The notes under the pieces were generated by a model. It had not been told where the DNA came from. It saw only the letters and a list, made by a program, of their open reading frames with translations, and did no database searches. Below, piece by piece: positions 45,322 through 53,511 of a stretch of 64,000 nucleotides of DNA. Position numbers and translations under genes: made by a program. How positions within the stretch are numbered: position 1 is the stretch's first letter; each line of letters starts with the position of its first letter. Source of the DNA: Corynebacterium ulceribovis DSM 45146 (GTDB lineage: Bacteria > Actinomycetota > Actinomycetes > Mycobacteriales > Mycobacteriaceae); assembly GCF_000372445.1 (NCBI RefSeq), contig NZ_AQUY01000001.1:217157-281156 (forward strand). Reading direction: 5' to 3'.

Positions 45322-47526
45322 CTAACCCCAGTTCTTGGTGGTCAGCCCCGAATTCGCGGCGAAAGCCTTCGCGTTTTCATCCTGGTCGTCCAAGAACTCG
45401 CGCGAGAAGGTAATCAGAATGTCCTTTTCTTTATTGGCAACAAACAGCTCAACTTCGTTGACTTTATTGTTGGTGTACTCGTAGGTGTAGCTCCAAGCGA
45501 CCACATTGTTGGTGCTCGGAATTTCATTGAAAGTGTGCTTGTCCAACGAGTCCTTCTTGTCCAAGTCTTTCAGCGCAGCTTCCACCACTTTCTTATCGTG
45601 GTAGATGTACAGCATTGGCTTGTGAACCTTGAAGTGGTTGCTCAGGCTCTCGTTTTCCATGTTGCAGAGGTAGCTGGACTTCACATCGACTGACTTTTCT
45701 TTGAAGTCCTTCGGGAAGAACTTGCTACGCCCATCCTCGCTGAAGCAGTCCACCGTGTTCGCGAACGCAGCAGGCAATAGTTTTGCCACGTCAGCAGGCA
45801 GTTTGTCACCGCGCGGCAACTTCAGATCCTCATCCGGCAATGGGGACGAACCCGCGGCTGCCTCATTGTCCGAACCGCCATCCTGCGGGGCAGCAGAGTT
45901 TTCTGAGGAACCAGAATCAGTGCCTGGTTCTGCTGAAGAACTCGCCGATGTACTCGGCTCGCCGGAGTCCCCGCCGCCGACCATCTTGCTAATACCGAAA
46001 CCACCGGCAGCCAGCGCTGCCACCACACTAACAGCTAGTGCAGCCTTCGCACCGGTGCTCAAACCGCCACCATTGCCGCCCGTGTTCGAATGCGAACTCG
46101 GCACATGTGGCGCGTTATGGTTGCCAGGCATTGAATAAGCAGCTGCACGCTGGTCGCTATTTGGGTACTGGTTCGCGCCAGGGTTGGTGTTAAACCCACC
46201 TGGCGGCGTGTGTGGCGCGGGATTGCCCATACCTGCGGCCGCCATTGGCGCTGTTCCAGTGTTTGGTTGCGTCGCAAAGCCCCCACCCATACCGGGACCG
46301 TAGGCTCCGGCTGCGGCACCTGCCATGCCGGCACCAGCGGCGGCGCCGGCAACAAAACCGGCTGCACCTGCGCCACCTTCGCCGCGGAAGGAATCGGCCT
46401 GCTTGTCACCTGGATTGATATACTGCGACAAGTTGCCGTCCAAAATCGCGGACGCTGGGCGGGTTGGCCCCATTAACGCGCCACGGCACACCACAGTTTT
46501 TGGGTCATCGAGAGTCGCAACATGCGCCAAGTTGCCCAACTGATCCTGGATGTATGGAATGCGTGCGGAACCACCGGTGAGGTACACCAAAGTGGTTTGG
46601 TCCGGCCGCAGACCAGCATCGAGCAGGGTGGCGCGGGTCAGATCCATTGCTCGGGAAATATCAGCGGAAATCAGACGCTCAAATTCCTGGCGTGTCAGCA
46701 GCAAGCTTTCAGAATGGCCGCCACCGGAAATAGAAATCGAAGCGCTCGGTGCATCCGAGAGCACTTCCTTGGCCGAGCGAACCGCCAAATCCAGGTCATG
46801 CAGCGCAGCGCCAGCTTCCGGCGACAACAAGAAGTCGTGGAAGGGGGTGTTGTTCTCATCCAGCTGGTCCATGACCCATTGCTTAATAATGGAGTCGATA
46901 TTGCGCCCACCCAGCGAATTATCGCCGCGCGCTGCCACCACCTGCAGGGTGCCGTCACCGGATGGCGACAACACAGCCACGTCCAAGGTGCCACCACCGA
47001 AGTCAAAAACGGCGACCTTCTCGCCGGCCTTCAGATTGTTCTTGGTGGAGTAGTGGTACGCCGCAGCACGTGGTTCGGAAATCAGCGACAATTTGTCAAT
47101 AGCAATTCCCGACTGACGGGCCGCCTCAATCAACGTTTTCAGCGCAGCAGAAGACCACGCCTCTGGGTGGGTAACCACCACAGCATCCGGCTCGGTGCCA
47201 TTGTGCTGAGCTTTCGCCTTTTCGACGATCTGGCGGATCACTGCCGCAAATACCGTTGCGGTTGGAATATCCTTGCCACCCAAACGAATGGATGGATGGT
47301 CGATCGCACGCTTCGGCGTAGCCAGGTAGGCGTCGGGGCGGGAGCTTGCGTGGTTAATTGCTGCGTGGCCGGCGAATGCCTCAGTCTCGGTGAAGAACAC
47401 TGCCGATGGCATCAGGTTGCCCTGGTGAGTCAGCGGAAGGGTTTGTGGCTCCCTTCCACCGATCTGCTGGGCGGCAGCCGAGTTCGACGTACCGAAATCA
47501 ATGGCTAGACGCCAAGAGTTACTCAC
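45322..47526 (-). CDS. Membrane-anchored Hsp70-family protein
   Basis: A 734-residue protein with an Hsp70 ATPase fold in residues about 1-360 (phosphate 1 motif AIDFGTSNSA, connect/phosphate 2 motif FDFGGGTLDVAV, adenosine motif YLTGGSARIPYIQ). There is no DnaK substrate-binding domain. Instead come a Gly/Ala/Pro-rich linker (about 385-500), one membrane segment (AALAVSVVAALAAGGFGI, about 505-522), a Ser/Glu-rich spacer and an exported C-terminal domain with two cysteines (VDCFSE and YLCNM). The start is GTG 47526. It follows the two dynamin genes on the same strand after a 146-base gap, so co-regulation is likely. Confidence 0.88.
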   Translation of the reverse strand: MSNSWRLAIDFGTSNSAAAQQIGGREPQTLPLTHQGNLMPSAVFFTETEAFAGHAAINHASSRPDAYLATPKRAIDHPSIRLGGKDIPTATVFAAVIRQIVEKAKAQHNGTEPDAVVVTHPEAWSSAALKTLIEAARQSGIAIDKLSLISEPRAAAYHYSTKNNLKAGEKVAVFDFGGGTLDVAVLSPSGDGTLQVVAARGDNSLGGRNIDSIIKQWVMDQLDENNTPFHDFLLSPEAGAALHDLDLAVRSAKEVLSDAPSASISISGGGHSESLLLTRQEFERLISADISRAMDLTRATLLDAGLRPDQTTLVYLTGGSARIPYIQDQLGNLAHVATLDDPKTVVCRGALMGPTRPASAILDGNLSQYINPGDKQADSFRGEGGAGAAGFVAGAAAGAGMAGAAAGAYGPGMGGGFATQPNTGTAPMAAAGMGNPAPHTPPGGFNTNPGANQYPNSDQRAAAYSMPGNHNAPHVPSSHSNTGGNGGGLSTGAKAALAVSVVAALAAGGFGISKMVGGGDSGEPSTSASSSAEPGTDSGSSENSAAPQDGGSDNEAAAGSSPLPDEDLKLPRGDKLPADVAKLLPAAFANTVDCFSEDGRSKFFPKDFKEKSVDVKSSYLCNMENESLSNHFKVHKPMLYIYHDKKVVEAALKDLDKKDSLDKHTFNEIPSTNNVVAWSYTYEYTNNKVNEVELFVANKEKDILITFSREFLDDQDENAKAFAANSGLTTKNWG

Positions 47527-47672
47527 AGTAGCCCTTTCTCATTCACGCGGTGGCAGGCTTTTCGACGGAACCGGCCGTGGCTTTTTAAAACAGTTCCGCG
47601 CAATAGTAACGCTTCAGGCCGAGATAGTTCGGGTGAGTAAACAAAAATCAGGAAACCGGGGTGAGCGTAGCG

Positions 47673-49106
47673 TCAGTGCTGCAAGCTGCGCATAATCGTC
47701 TGGATAGTGAAAATAAGGTGCATTCGGGCGTCATCCTCGGCAGCCGACAAATTCACCAAACCCAGCTGCTGCAGCTCCCCAAGCAAATACTTCCCGCGCT
47801 CCAGCGTGGTCGTAATCGTGGCATCCGGAGCCAGCCCCAACCACTCCTGTGGCGTTGATCCCATCAGCATGGACTCCAACACCGGAATCAACCGCGACTT
47901 CGACGAGTTTTGCAGCACGCCACGATACGAGTTGAACAACAACACCTGCGCCATTGCTGGTTGAGCCGCCAACGTATCGCGAATATGCCGGATCTGGTTG
48001 AAGGACGGATGGTTATACGCCAAAGTATCCAGCTCGCGGAGCATCCGGTTCGCACGTTGGTACGTCGCAAACCGCAGCAACTGGCCATAAATGGCGTTCT
48101 CCAAATGCTGAATCCCCGAGCAGCGCTGCAACCAATCATTAAGTGCCACCGCGCCTTGCGCAGCCACCCCGGCGCCATGCAAAACACCGTATTCGCCAAG
48201 CAGATCGAGCGCTAAGTCACGCGCCTCCACCGTCATATGCCGCGGCGTATCGTTCTCTAGCTCTTCAATCAAATCTTCGCGCGGCAGCGACGATAAACCA
48301 CTGACTAGCCGAGCCAAGTGCTCTGTCACTTGACCGGTGCGCGCAGATTCCGCCAAAAGGCCAGACAGTGGAAAGACATGCTTCGTCAGGCTCGCAATTC
48401 GCCCCTCCAACACTCGGCTATAGGCCTGAGCATGCTCCAGCGGATCACGGGCACCGAGCGCGCCTTCACCAAAACCATCGGCGCGAGCAAGCACCCCGAT
48501 GGTGTTGAGCGGCGTGAAACCGAGCTGCGCAATAAAGTCCCGCTCATCGGTGCGAGGGGAGGAATCGAATAGGAAAATCGCGGCGTCCGCGTCGACGGAA
48601 GCATTGCGGGTCTGATCGTATCCGTCAATAAGCGCACGTTGAGTGGCCTGCTGATTCTCCACGGTCAACGTCGCAATGCCGGGGGTATCAATCAACGTAA
48701 TGTTCTGAATCGCAGCGGACGGCAGGAAGCGGTCCACATATGCCACCTCGTTGACGGGGCGACCCAACTCCATCAGCACACCATGCTCCAACGGCTGCCG
48801 GTGACGCTGACCATCCAGCCCCACGACTTCGGCGCGGGCCGGCTGCCCATTGTGGAAAACGGAAACTGCATTGGTGCACTCGCCAGCCGCCGTCGCCGCA
48901 ATCCGCTGCCCAACAAGGGCATTGACCAACGTGGACTTGCCGGCCTTCAACCGACCTGCGATAACCACCCGCGGTGGTGACCACAAAATGGTGCCCAACC
49001 GGTTCGCTTCATCCAACAAATCACCGCCATGGCTCGCCAACGCGCGCAACGCCTCATCAATCGTCGCGGTAATCGGATCGACCTGCGGATTCGTCCCCGG
49101 GTTCAC
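47673..49106 (-). CDS. Dynamin-like GTPase (IniC-like)
   Basis: A 477-residue GTPase of the bacterial dynamin family. G1 is GRLKAGKST (about residues 52-60), the G2 threonine lies in CTNAVS, and G3 is DTPG in LIDTPGIATL. The rest is helical, as in stalk and tip domains. It is shorter than the partner and lacks an obvious membrane segment. GTG 49106 shares one base with the upstream stop (TAGTG), so the two GTPases are made together. In mycobacteria IniA and IniC form such a pair, linked to cell-envelope stress. Confidence 0.85.
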   Translation of the reverse strand: MNPGTNPQVDPITATIDEALRALASHGGDLLDEANRLGTILWSPPRVVIAGRLKAGKSTLVNALVGQRIAATAAGECTNAVSVFHNGQPARAEVVGLDGQRHRQPLEHGVLMELGRPVNEVAYVDRFLPSAAIQNITLIDTPGIATLTVENQQATQRALIDGYDQTRNASVDADAAIFLFDSSPRTDERDFIAQLGFTPLNTIGVLARADGFGEGALGARDPLEHAQAYSRVLEGRIASLTKHVFPLSGLLAESARTGQVTEHLARLVSGLSSLPREDLIEELENDTPRHMTVEARDLALDLLGEYGVLHGAGVAAQGAVALNDWLQRCSGIQHLENAIYGQLLRFATYQRANRMLRELDTLAYNHPSFNQIRHIRDTLAAQPAMAQVLLFNSYRGVLQNSSKSRLIPVLESMLMGSTPQEWLGLAPDATITTTLERGKYLLGELQQLGLVNLSAAEDDARMHLIFTIQTIMRSLQH

Positions 49107-51034
49107 TAGCTATCCTTCCTAGCACCGACACCAGCGCTCGCGGCCACACCAGCACTCGCGGCGGCACTGGTCGCGCCCGCCGCACTGACCGCCGGCTGCT
49201 GCCCAGGCTGCGGCAACGGCAAGCGGGCGGCAGCATCAATCCGATTGACATGCGCCAAAATCTCATTGACCGTGCCATTAATCACGGCCTGGTTCTTCGA
49301 CAGGCGCTCCACCGTCTTTTGCCGCTGCGCTTCATCCTGTCGCGCAGAGCGGGTAGCCGCATCAATCTGCTCCTTGACTAGGTCAGACTGACTGCGGATA
49401 TGAGCGCGGTAGCGGACAATAATCTCCGGGCGGATGGTGTTAATCAGCGCGTCGATAGTGCGGTTGACGTTCATGCGGGCCTGCGAAATCGTTTCGCGCA
49501 GCCACTGCACCAAGTACTGCTTACCGTTGCGCATAGCGCGGTAGGCCATATTGATGCCCATCCACGCGCCACCAATAATCGCCACCGGCATCACCGCAGC
49601 AGCCGCTACACCCATCACACCGGCGAGCATGCCACCACCGGCCAGACCCATTGTCACCAGGGAAGGGTCAACCAAGTTTTCCTTCTTAGAACGCACCTCT
49701 TTGCTGGTCAGCTCCGGTGGGGCCAATGTTTGGAAGGCGAATTGTGCAATGTCTTGCCACACCATTTGGTCGCCGAACAGCCGGTCGACTTCACGCTGCA
49801 GGGAACGCACCACGTGGCTGACCGACCGCTGCATCGTGTCGCCCAGCGCTGCCTCAATCTGCGAGGTGAACACCTGCGGCTTTGACCGCAGCACCTTCAT
49901 TCCCTGATGGTTAAACAAGTTTGTCCAGTACTCGCGGAGGCGCTCAAGCTCGTCGTCCATCTCCGCCAGAATGGAGTGCCGCGCCTGGGCGATATTGCGC
50001 TGCAGGTACTGCTCCCATTCTTGGCCGTGTTCGCGCAGGTCCTTGAGTTCTTGGCGCTGCGCTTCCAGTTCTTCCAGCACCTCAACTGGCTTTTCGATGG
50101 TGGCCAGTTCCATCGCAATTTTGTCCTGCACTTGCGACAGCCCAGATTTCGCCAACGCCAATCCTGCAGACTGGGCGAGCAGGTCGGCGCGGCTGATTTG
50201 CGCAATCAGGTGTTCCCGCAACTCGGCAATGCCGGAGGACTGTTCCACTCGGGCGCGGCGCTCTTCGTCAATCATTTCGGCAGCATCGACGGCACGCAGC
50301 GACGACACCCCAATCACCGGAATGTCACGCCCGGTGTGCTTTTTCAGCAGGCGGCGGTCATCTTCGACAATCCGTCGCCACCGGCGCAGGTTCTTATCCG
50401 TTTTCGTCACGGCCACGACCACGGATCCCACAACTTCCAGCGCCTGCTTGAGAATGTCCATCTCCGGCGCAGTGATTGGCGTCGTGGCATCGCACACCAT
50501 CAGCAAAACACCAGCACCCTGGGCGGCGGTCAAGGCAGTCTTCACCGCGTCGGCGTCCAGTCCACCAGCTCCGGGCGTATCGACGAGAACCAGCCGACGT
50601 AGTGGATTATCCGGCGCGTATACCTGGATGGTCGAAGGAAGCTCGTCAATCCTTGGGTCTGTGACGTACCGGCCGGACAGAGTGCCCCAATCTGCGAGCT
50701 CGGCATGCGGAACTTGGCGCAGCAAACCCGAGTAGTTCAGGTCGATGGTGCCAAGCTGGTTCTTCTGCGTGGCTGCACTGATGTGGATTGGGACGGAGGT
50801 GCAGATGTCAACGTCGACGGGCAGCAGACTCCGCGTGCCGACAAGGGCGTTGACCAGCGAACTCTTACCACGTTTAACCTCGCCGAGAATGACGACGGTA
50901 CGCATGGTTGAGGTATCGCGGAAGGTTCGCCGAGCGCGTTCTGCATGGTTCGGCAAGCCGTACTTATCAAGAATCGTGGTGGCACGTTCCAGTGTTTGAG
51001 CGGCGGTGCGCTTTGTTGGAGGGGCTGAAGCCAC
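49106..51034 (-). CDS. Dynamin-like GTPase (IniA-like)
   Basis: A 642-residue dynamin-like GTPase: G1 GEVKRGKSS (about residues 51-59), G3 DTPG (VLVDTPGAGGLDAD), G4 TKTD, then a helical stalk. A hydrophobic hairpin near residues 460-500 (MGLAGGGMLAGVMGVAAAAVMPVAIIGGAW) is suited to membrane insertion, as in IniA. The C-terminus is Ala/Ser-rich. GTG 51034 starts the operon. The product probably remodels or protects the plasma membrane together with the IniC-like partner. Confidence 0.85.
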   Translation of the reverse strand: MASAPPTKRTAAQTLERATTILDKYGLPNHAERARRTFRDTSTMRTVVILGEVKRGKSSLVNALVGTRSLLPVDVDICTSVPIHISAATQKNQLGTIDLNYSGLLRQVPHAELADWGTLSGRYVTDPRIDELPSTIQVYAPDNPLRRLVLVDTPGAGGLDADAVKTALTAAQGAGVLLMVCDATTPITAPEMDILKQALEVVGSVVVAVTKTDKNLRRWRRIVEDDRRLLKKHTGRDIPVIGVSSLRAVDAAEMIDEERRARVEQSSGIAELREHLIAQISRADLLAQSAGLALAKSGLSQVQDKIAMELATIEKPVEVLEELEAQRQELKDLREHGQEWEQYLQRNIAQARHSILAEMDDELERLREYWTNLFNHQGMKVLRSKPQVFTSQIEAALGDTMQRSVSHVVRSLQREVDRLFGDQMVWQDIAQFAFQTLAPPELTSKEVRSKKENLVDPSLVTMGLAGGGMLAGVMGVAAAAVMPVAIIGGAWMGINMAYRAMRNGKQYLVQWLRETISQARMNVNRTIDALINTIRPEIIVRYRAHIRSQSDLVKEQIDAATRSARQDEAQRQKTVERLSKNQAVINGTVNEILAHVNRIDAAARLPLPQPGQQPAVSAAGATSAAASAGVAASAGVGARKDS

Positions 51035-51343
51035 GATTGTGAGGCCTTCCTAGAACTCGAAGGGGGCGGGGCAGGGGCAGAGCGGAGAACGAACAAATGC
51101 GATGTTAACGGTGATGCTAACCCTGAATGAGATTTTTTGTCATGAACAAGCTGGATATCCGGGGTTTATCGAGCTATTTGCAGAAAAGTTTTAGCCGCTT
51201 GACCTGCAAGGTTGGGCTAATCGCGATAGTTTCTTGAATACCACGGGAACATTTGGACCCAAAAGCGCATCCCATCACTGAAAGCAACAAGGAACCGGTT
51301 AGCAAACACCACGCCGAGCGGAAACATTGAAAGGAACCTCACT
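51035..51343. promoter_or_regulatory. Divergent region between the dynamin operon and the calcium-repeat gene
   Basis: This 309-base gap has no gene. An 18-base imperfect palindrome, GTTAACGGTGATGCTAAC, lies at 51104-51121 on the dynamin side. On the other side GGAAC (51246-51250), 17 bases and CATC (51268-51271) resemble the ECF-like site at 44269. A TTGACC (51198-51203) without a clear -10 is also present. AAAGGA is the ribosome site for the calcium-repeat gene. Confidence 0.4.
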
Positions 51344-52465
51344 ATGTCCTCCGAAAACCAGACCCCAGAATCCACCACCCCAGAAACCACCGCTCCAGCT
51401 TCCGAATCCACCACCGGCGCAACCACCGCTCCAAACACCGGCGTGATTGTCGGCGGCGGCGACTCCGACGGCGACGGCAAGGTCGACACCATTCACGTCG
51501 ACACCGACGGTGACGGCATCGCGAACGAAACCCACATCGACAGCAACAATGACGGCAAGGTCGACACCATTCACGTCGACAACAACGCAGATGGCGTCAT
51601 GGACTCCACCTACCGCGACACCAACCGCGACGGCAAGATTGACTCCGCCAACGTAGACACCGACGGCGACAACTACGCGGAAACCACCTACTCCGACTAT
51701 GACCACGACGGCAAGGTAGAAAAGACTTCGGTCGACACCAACAACGACGGTGTCGTCGACACCGAATACACCGACCACGACCACGACGGTAAGACCGACT
51801 GGGTCAAGGTGGACACCGACGGCGACGGCAAGATGGACACCACCCACTATGACCACGACGGCGATGGCGTGATTGACTCCTCCACCACCACTAACTCTGC
51901 AGGCAGCGTGGACGATGTCAACGCTCCGAAGGCAGAAGCGCCTAAGGCCGACGCACCTAAGGCTGAAGCCCCAGAAGAAGACGGCGCGAAGGTTGCTGAA
52001 ACCCAGCCAGGCGGCGGCACCTCAGCCACTCCAGCAGGCGAGATTGACCTGAGCGTCTTGGACGAGTCCCAGGGCCAGCCGGTCACCGGTGAGGACGGCC
52101 AGGAAGGCTACGCTTTCGACACCGATGGCGACGGCGACCTGGACACCGCAGTGTTCGACACCAACAACGACGGCAAGGTCGACTTGGTCTCCGCAGACAC
52201 CAACAATGACGGCAACATCGACCTGGAGTTGGTCGACTCCAACTACGACGGCAACGTTGACCAGGTGGCATACGATACCGACGGCGACGGCAAGGCCAAC
52301 TACGTCGGCATCGACAACAACAACGACGGCCAGGTCGATGAAGTATTCCTCGACACCGATGGCGACGGCTACCTGGACACCCACATGCAGGACACCGACT
52401 ACGACGGCTACGCAGACATCGAAGAAGGCGTCACCGACGCCAATGCCGACTCCTTGGACGTCTAA
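51344..52465 (+). CDS. Asp-rich calcium-binding-repeat protein
   Basis: A 373-residue protein. Residues 1-39 are Ser/Thr/Pro/Glu-rich. Residues 40-182 are eleven tandem 13-residue units of form DxDxDGxxDxxxx (for example DTDGDGKMDTTHY). Residues 183-258 are an Ala/Pro/Lys/Glu linker with APKAEAPKAD units. Residues 259-362 hold eight more repeats. The pattern is that of EF-hand-loop or thrombospondin type 3 calcium repeats, though two units lack key Asp/Gly. There is no signal peptide, lipobox or sorting signal, so where it acts is unclear. It is divergent from the dynamin-Hsp70 operon, the relative position a partner gene such as iniB might take. Confidence 0.85.
   Translation: MSSENQTPESTTPETTAPASESTTGATTAPNTGVIVGGGDSDGDGKVDTIHVDTDGDGIANETHIDSNNDGKVDTIHVDNNADGVMDSTYRDTNRDGKIDSANVDTDGDNYAETTYSDYDHDGKVEKTSVDTNNDGVVDTEYTDHDHDGKTDWVKVDTDGDGKMDTTHYDHDGDGVIDSSTTTNSAGSVDDVNAPKAEAPKADAPKAEAPEEDGAKVAETQPGGGTSATPAGEIDLSVLDESQGQPVTGEDGQEGYAFDTDGDGDLDTAVFDTNNDGKVDLVSADTNNDGNIDLELVDSNYDGNVDQVAYDTDGDGKANYVGIDNNNDGQVDEVFLDTDGDGYLDTHMQDTDYDGYADIEEGVTDANADSLDV
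51461..51889 (+). repeat. Eleven tandem 39-base coding repeats
   Basis: These encode the first block of 13-residue Asp-rich units. Units are diverged at the third codon position, so the array is held by protein selection more than by recent duplication. Confidence 0.85.
52118..52429 (+). repeat. Eight tandem 39-base coding repeats
   Basis: These encode the second block of 13-residue Asp-rich units, after the Ala/Pro/Lys/Glu linker. Confidence 0.85.
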
Positions 52466-52509
52466 AGCTCAGCAAAAGGCTCCTATTAAATAGGCATAGC
52501 AGGTTCGAA

Positions 52510-52537
52510 GGCTCTGACCATACGGTCGGAGCCTTTT
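52510..52537 (+). terminator. Terminator after the calcium-repeat gene
   Basis: A ten-base stem, GGCTCTGACC and GGTCGGAGCC (one G-U pair), around ATAC, followed by TTTT. It may serve both this gene and the convergent hydrolase gene. Confidence 0.85.
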
Positions 52538-52593
52538 ACGTTTGGTGGCGTACCTGAGCTTTTTGACGAATTGGGCCAGCCTCGAGCGTCCGA

Positions 52594-53433
52594 TTAACCC
52601 GGAAAGGCACCGAAACCGGTCTTCTTGTTCTCCGGCAAAAGCTCACGAACTTCTTCCAAGGACAGGCTCTCCACGCCCTTGGCCTTGGCATCCCATTCAG
52701 CGAAGTCTGCATAGTCTTTATCGCCAGTAACAGACTTCGCCCAACCAGCTAGCAGTGCCCGAGTTTGCTCCTGCGTTTTCACATTGCTGGAGGAGAAGCC
52801 AAGCAGCCTGCGCCACATCGGTGATTCCGAGAAGTCATGCTGCCCGGCATCTTTGACTTTGCGGTACACGACATCGCCGGCCCAATTCGTCGCTAAGCGT
52901 GGCGGGTTACCACGGTCGAAGATTTCGTCTTCGCCTGCCGCAACCACCAACCCCGGCACTTCAACGTTTTTGGCGGCGTCATAGGACGACGGTGAGGTTA
53001 CAGCAGGGTAGAGGGCAGCAACGCCGCGGATGTGGTCGCGGCCGGCGGCAGCAAGCACTGCGCAACCTGCGCCCATGCCGTGGCCAGCAAGCAGCAATTT
53101 CTTCGGATTCACGGTGATGTTTCCGGTGCCGAGTTTCACACCTGCCAGGATCTGCAGCGTCGACTCCAAGTCATTGGCAAACCCGCGGTGGTTCGGCATC
53201 GCACCGAGCTCCGTATCTGGGGCTGCAACCACGAATCCCCACGAAGCGAGGTGGCGCAAAGTCGCATGGTACTGCGCAACAGGGGTGCGCCAGTCATGGC
53301 CAAAAGCAATGGCCGGCAGTCCCGAACCTTCTTCTGGGGCGTACACCCGACCCGGTAGCCCAGCGAAAGCAAGATCGCCAGTAAGAACGTGGTGCGGGCC
53401 GCGCTTGGCCAGTGTTGGAAATTGCGATTTCAT
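52594..53433 (-). CDS. Alpha/beta-hydrolase-fold protein with Gly in place of the nucleophile
   Basis: A 279-residue protein of the dienelactone hydrolase/chlorophyllase-like kind. The strand before the nucleophile elbow is intact (KKLLLAGHGMGAG), but the serine of G-H-S-M-G is Gly119 (codon 53077-53079, GGC). The other triad members seem present: Asp170 in AGEDEIFD and His199 in AGQHDF. It is thus probably inactive as a normal esterase, or uses another mechanism. I chose ATG 53433 because the family begins near RGPHHVLTGDL; GTG codons at 53442 and 53484 are alternatives, the last only 27 bases from glmS. Confidence 0.75.
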   Translation of the reverse strand: MKSQFPTLAKRGPHHVLTGDLAFAGLPGRVYAPEEGSGLPAIAFGHDWRTPVAQYHATLRHLASWGFVVAAPDTELGAMPNHRGFANDLESTLQILAGVKLGTGNITVNPKKLLLAGHGMGAGCAVLAAAGRDHIRGVAALYPAVTSPSSYDAAKNVEVPGLVVAAGEDEIFDRGNPPRLATNWAGDVVYRKVKDAGQHDFSESPMWRRLLGFSSSNVKTQEQTRALLAGWAKSVTGDKDYADFAEWDAKAKGVESLSLEEVRELLPENKKTGFGAFPG

Positions 53434-53498
53434 TTTTGGAGCCACACCCCCGACCTTAGTCGAGACCGCCTCAGTGTGTTTCACGAATCAATGACCGC

Positions 53499-53511
53499 TA
53501 TTGTTTCCCCT
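53499..53511 (+). promoter_or_regulatory. Possible leaderless promoter of glmS
   Basis: TATTGT (53499-53504) is followed by seven bases and then the glmS ATG, the spacing expected if transcription starts at the A of ATG. There is no ribosome site before glmS, which fits. A -35 element is not convincing. Confidence 0.35.

Noticed and set aside
47552..47600. Minus-strand GGAAC and CGTC before the Hsp70 gene
   Set aside because: The spacing is 25 bases, too long for an ECF promoter.
51461..52429. Regular 39-base repeats that could suggest a CRISPR or satellite array
   Set aside because: The repeats are in frame, coding for 13-residue Asp-rich units, with no unique spacers and no cas genes nearby.
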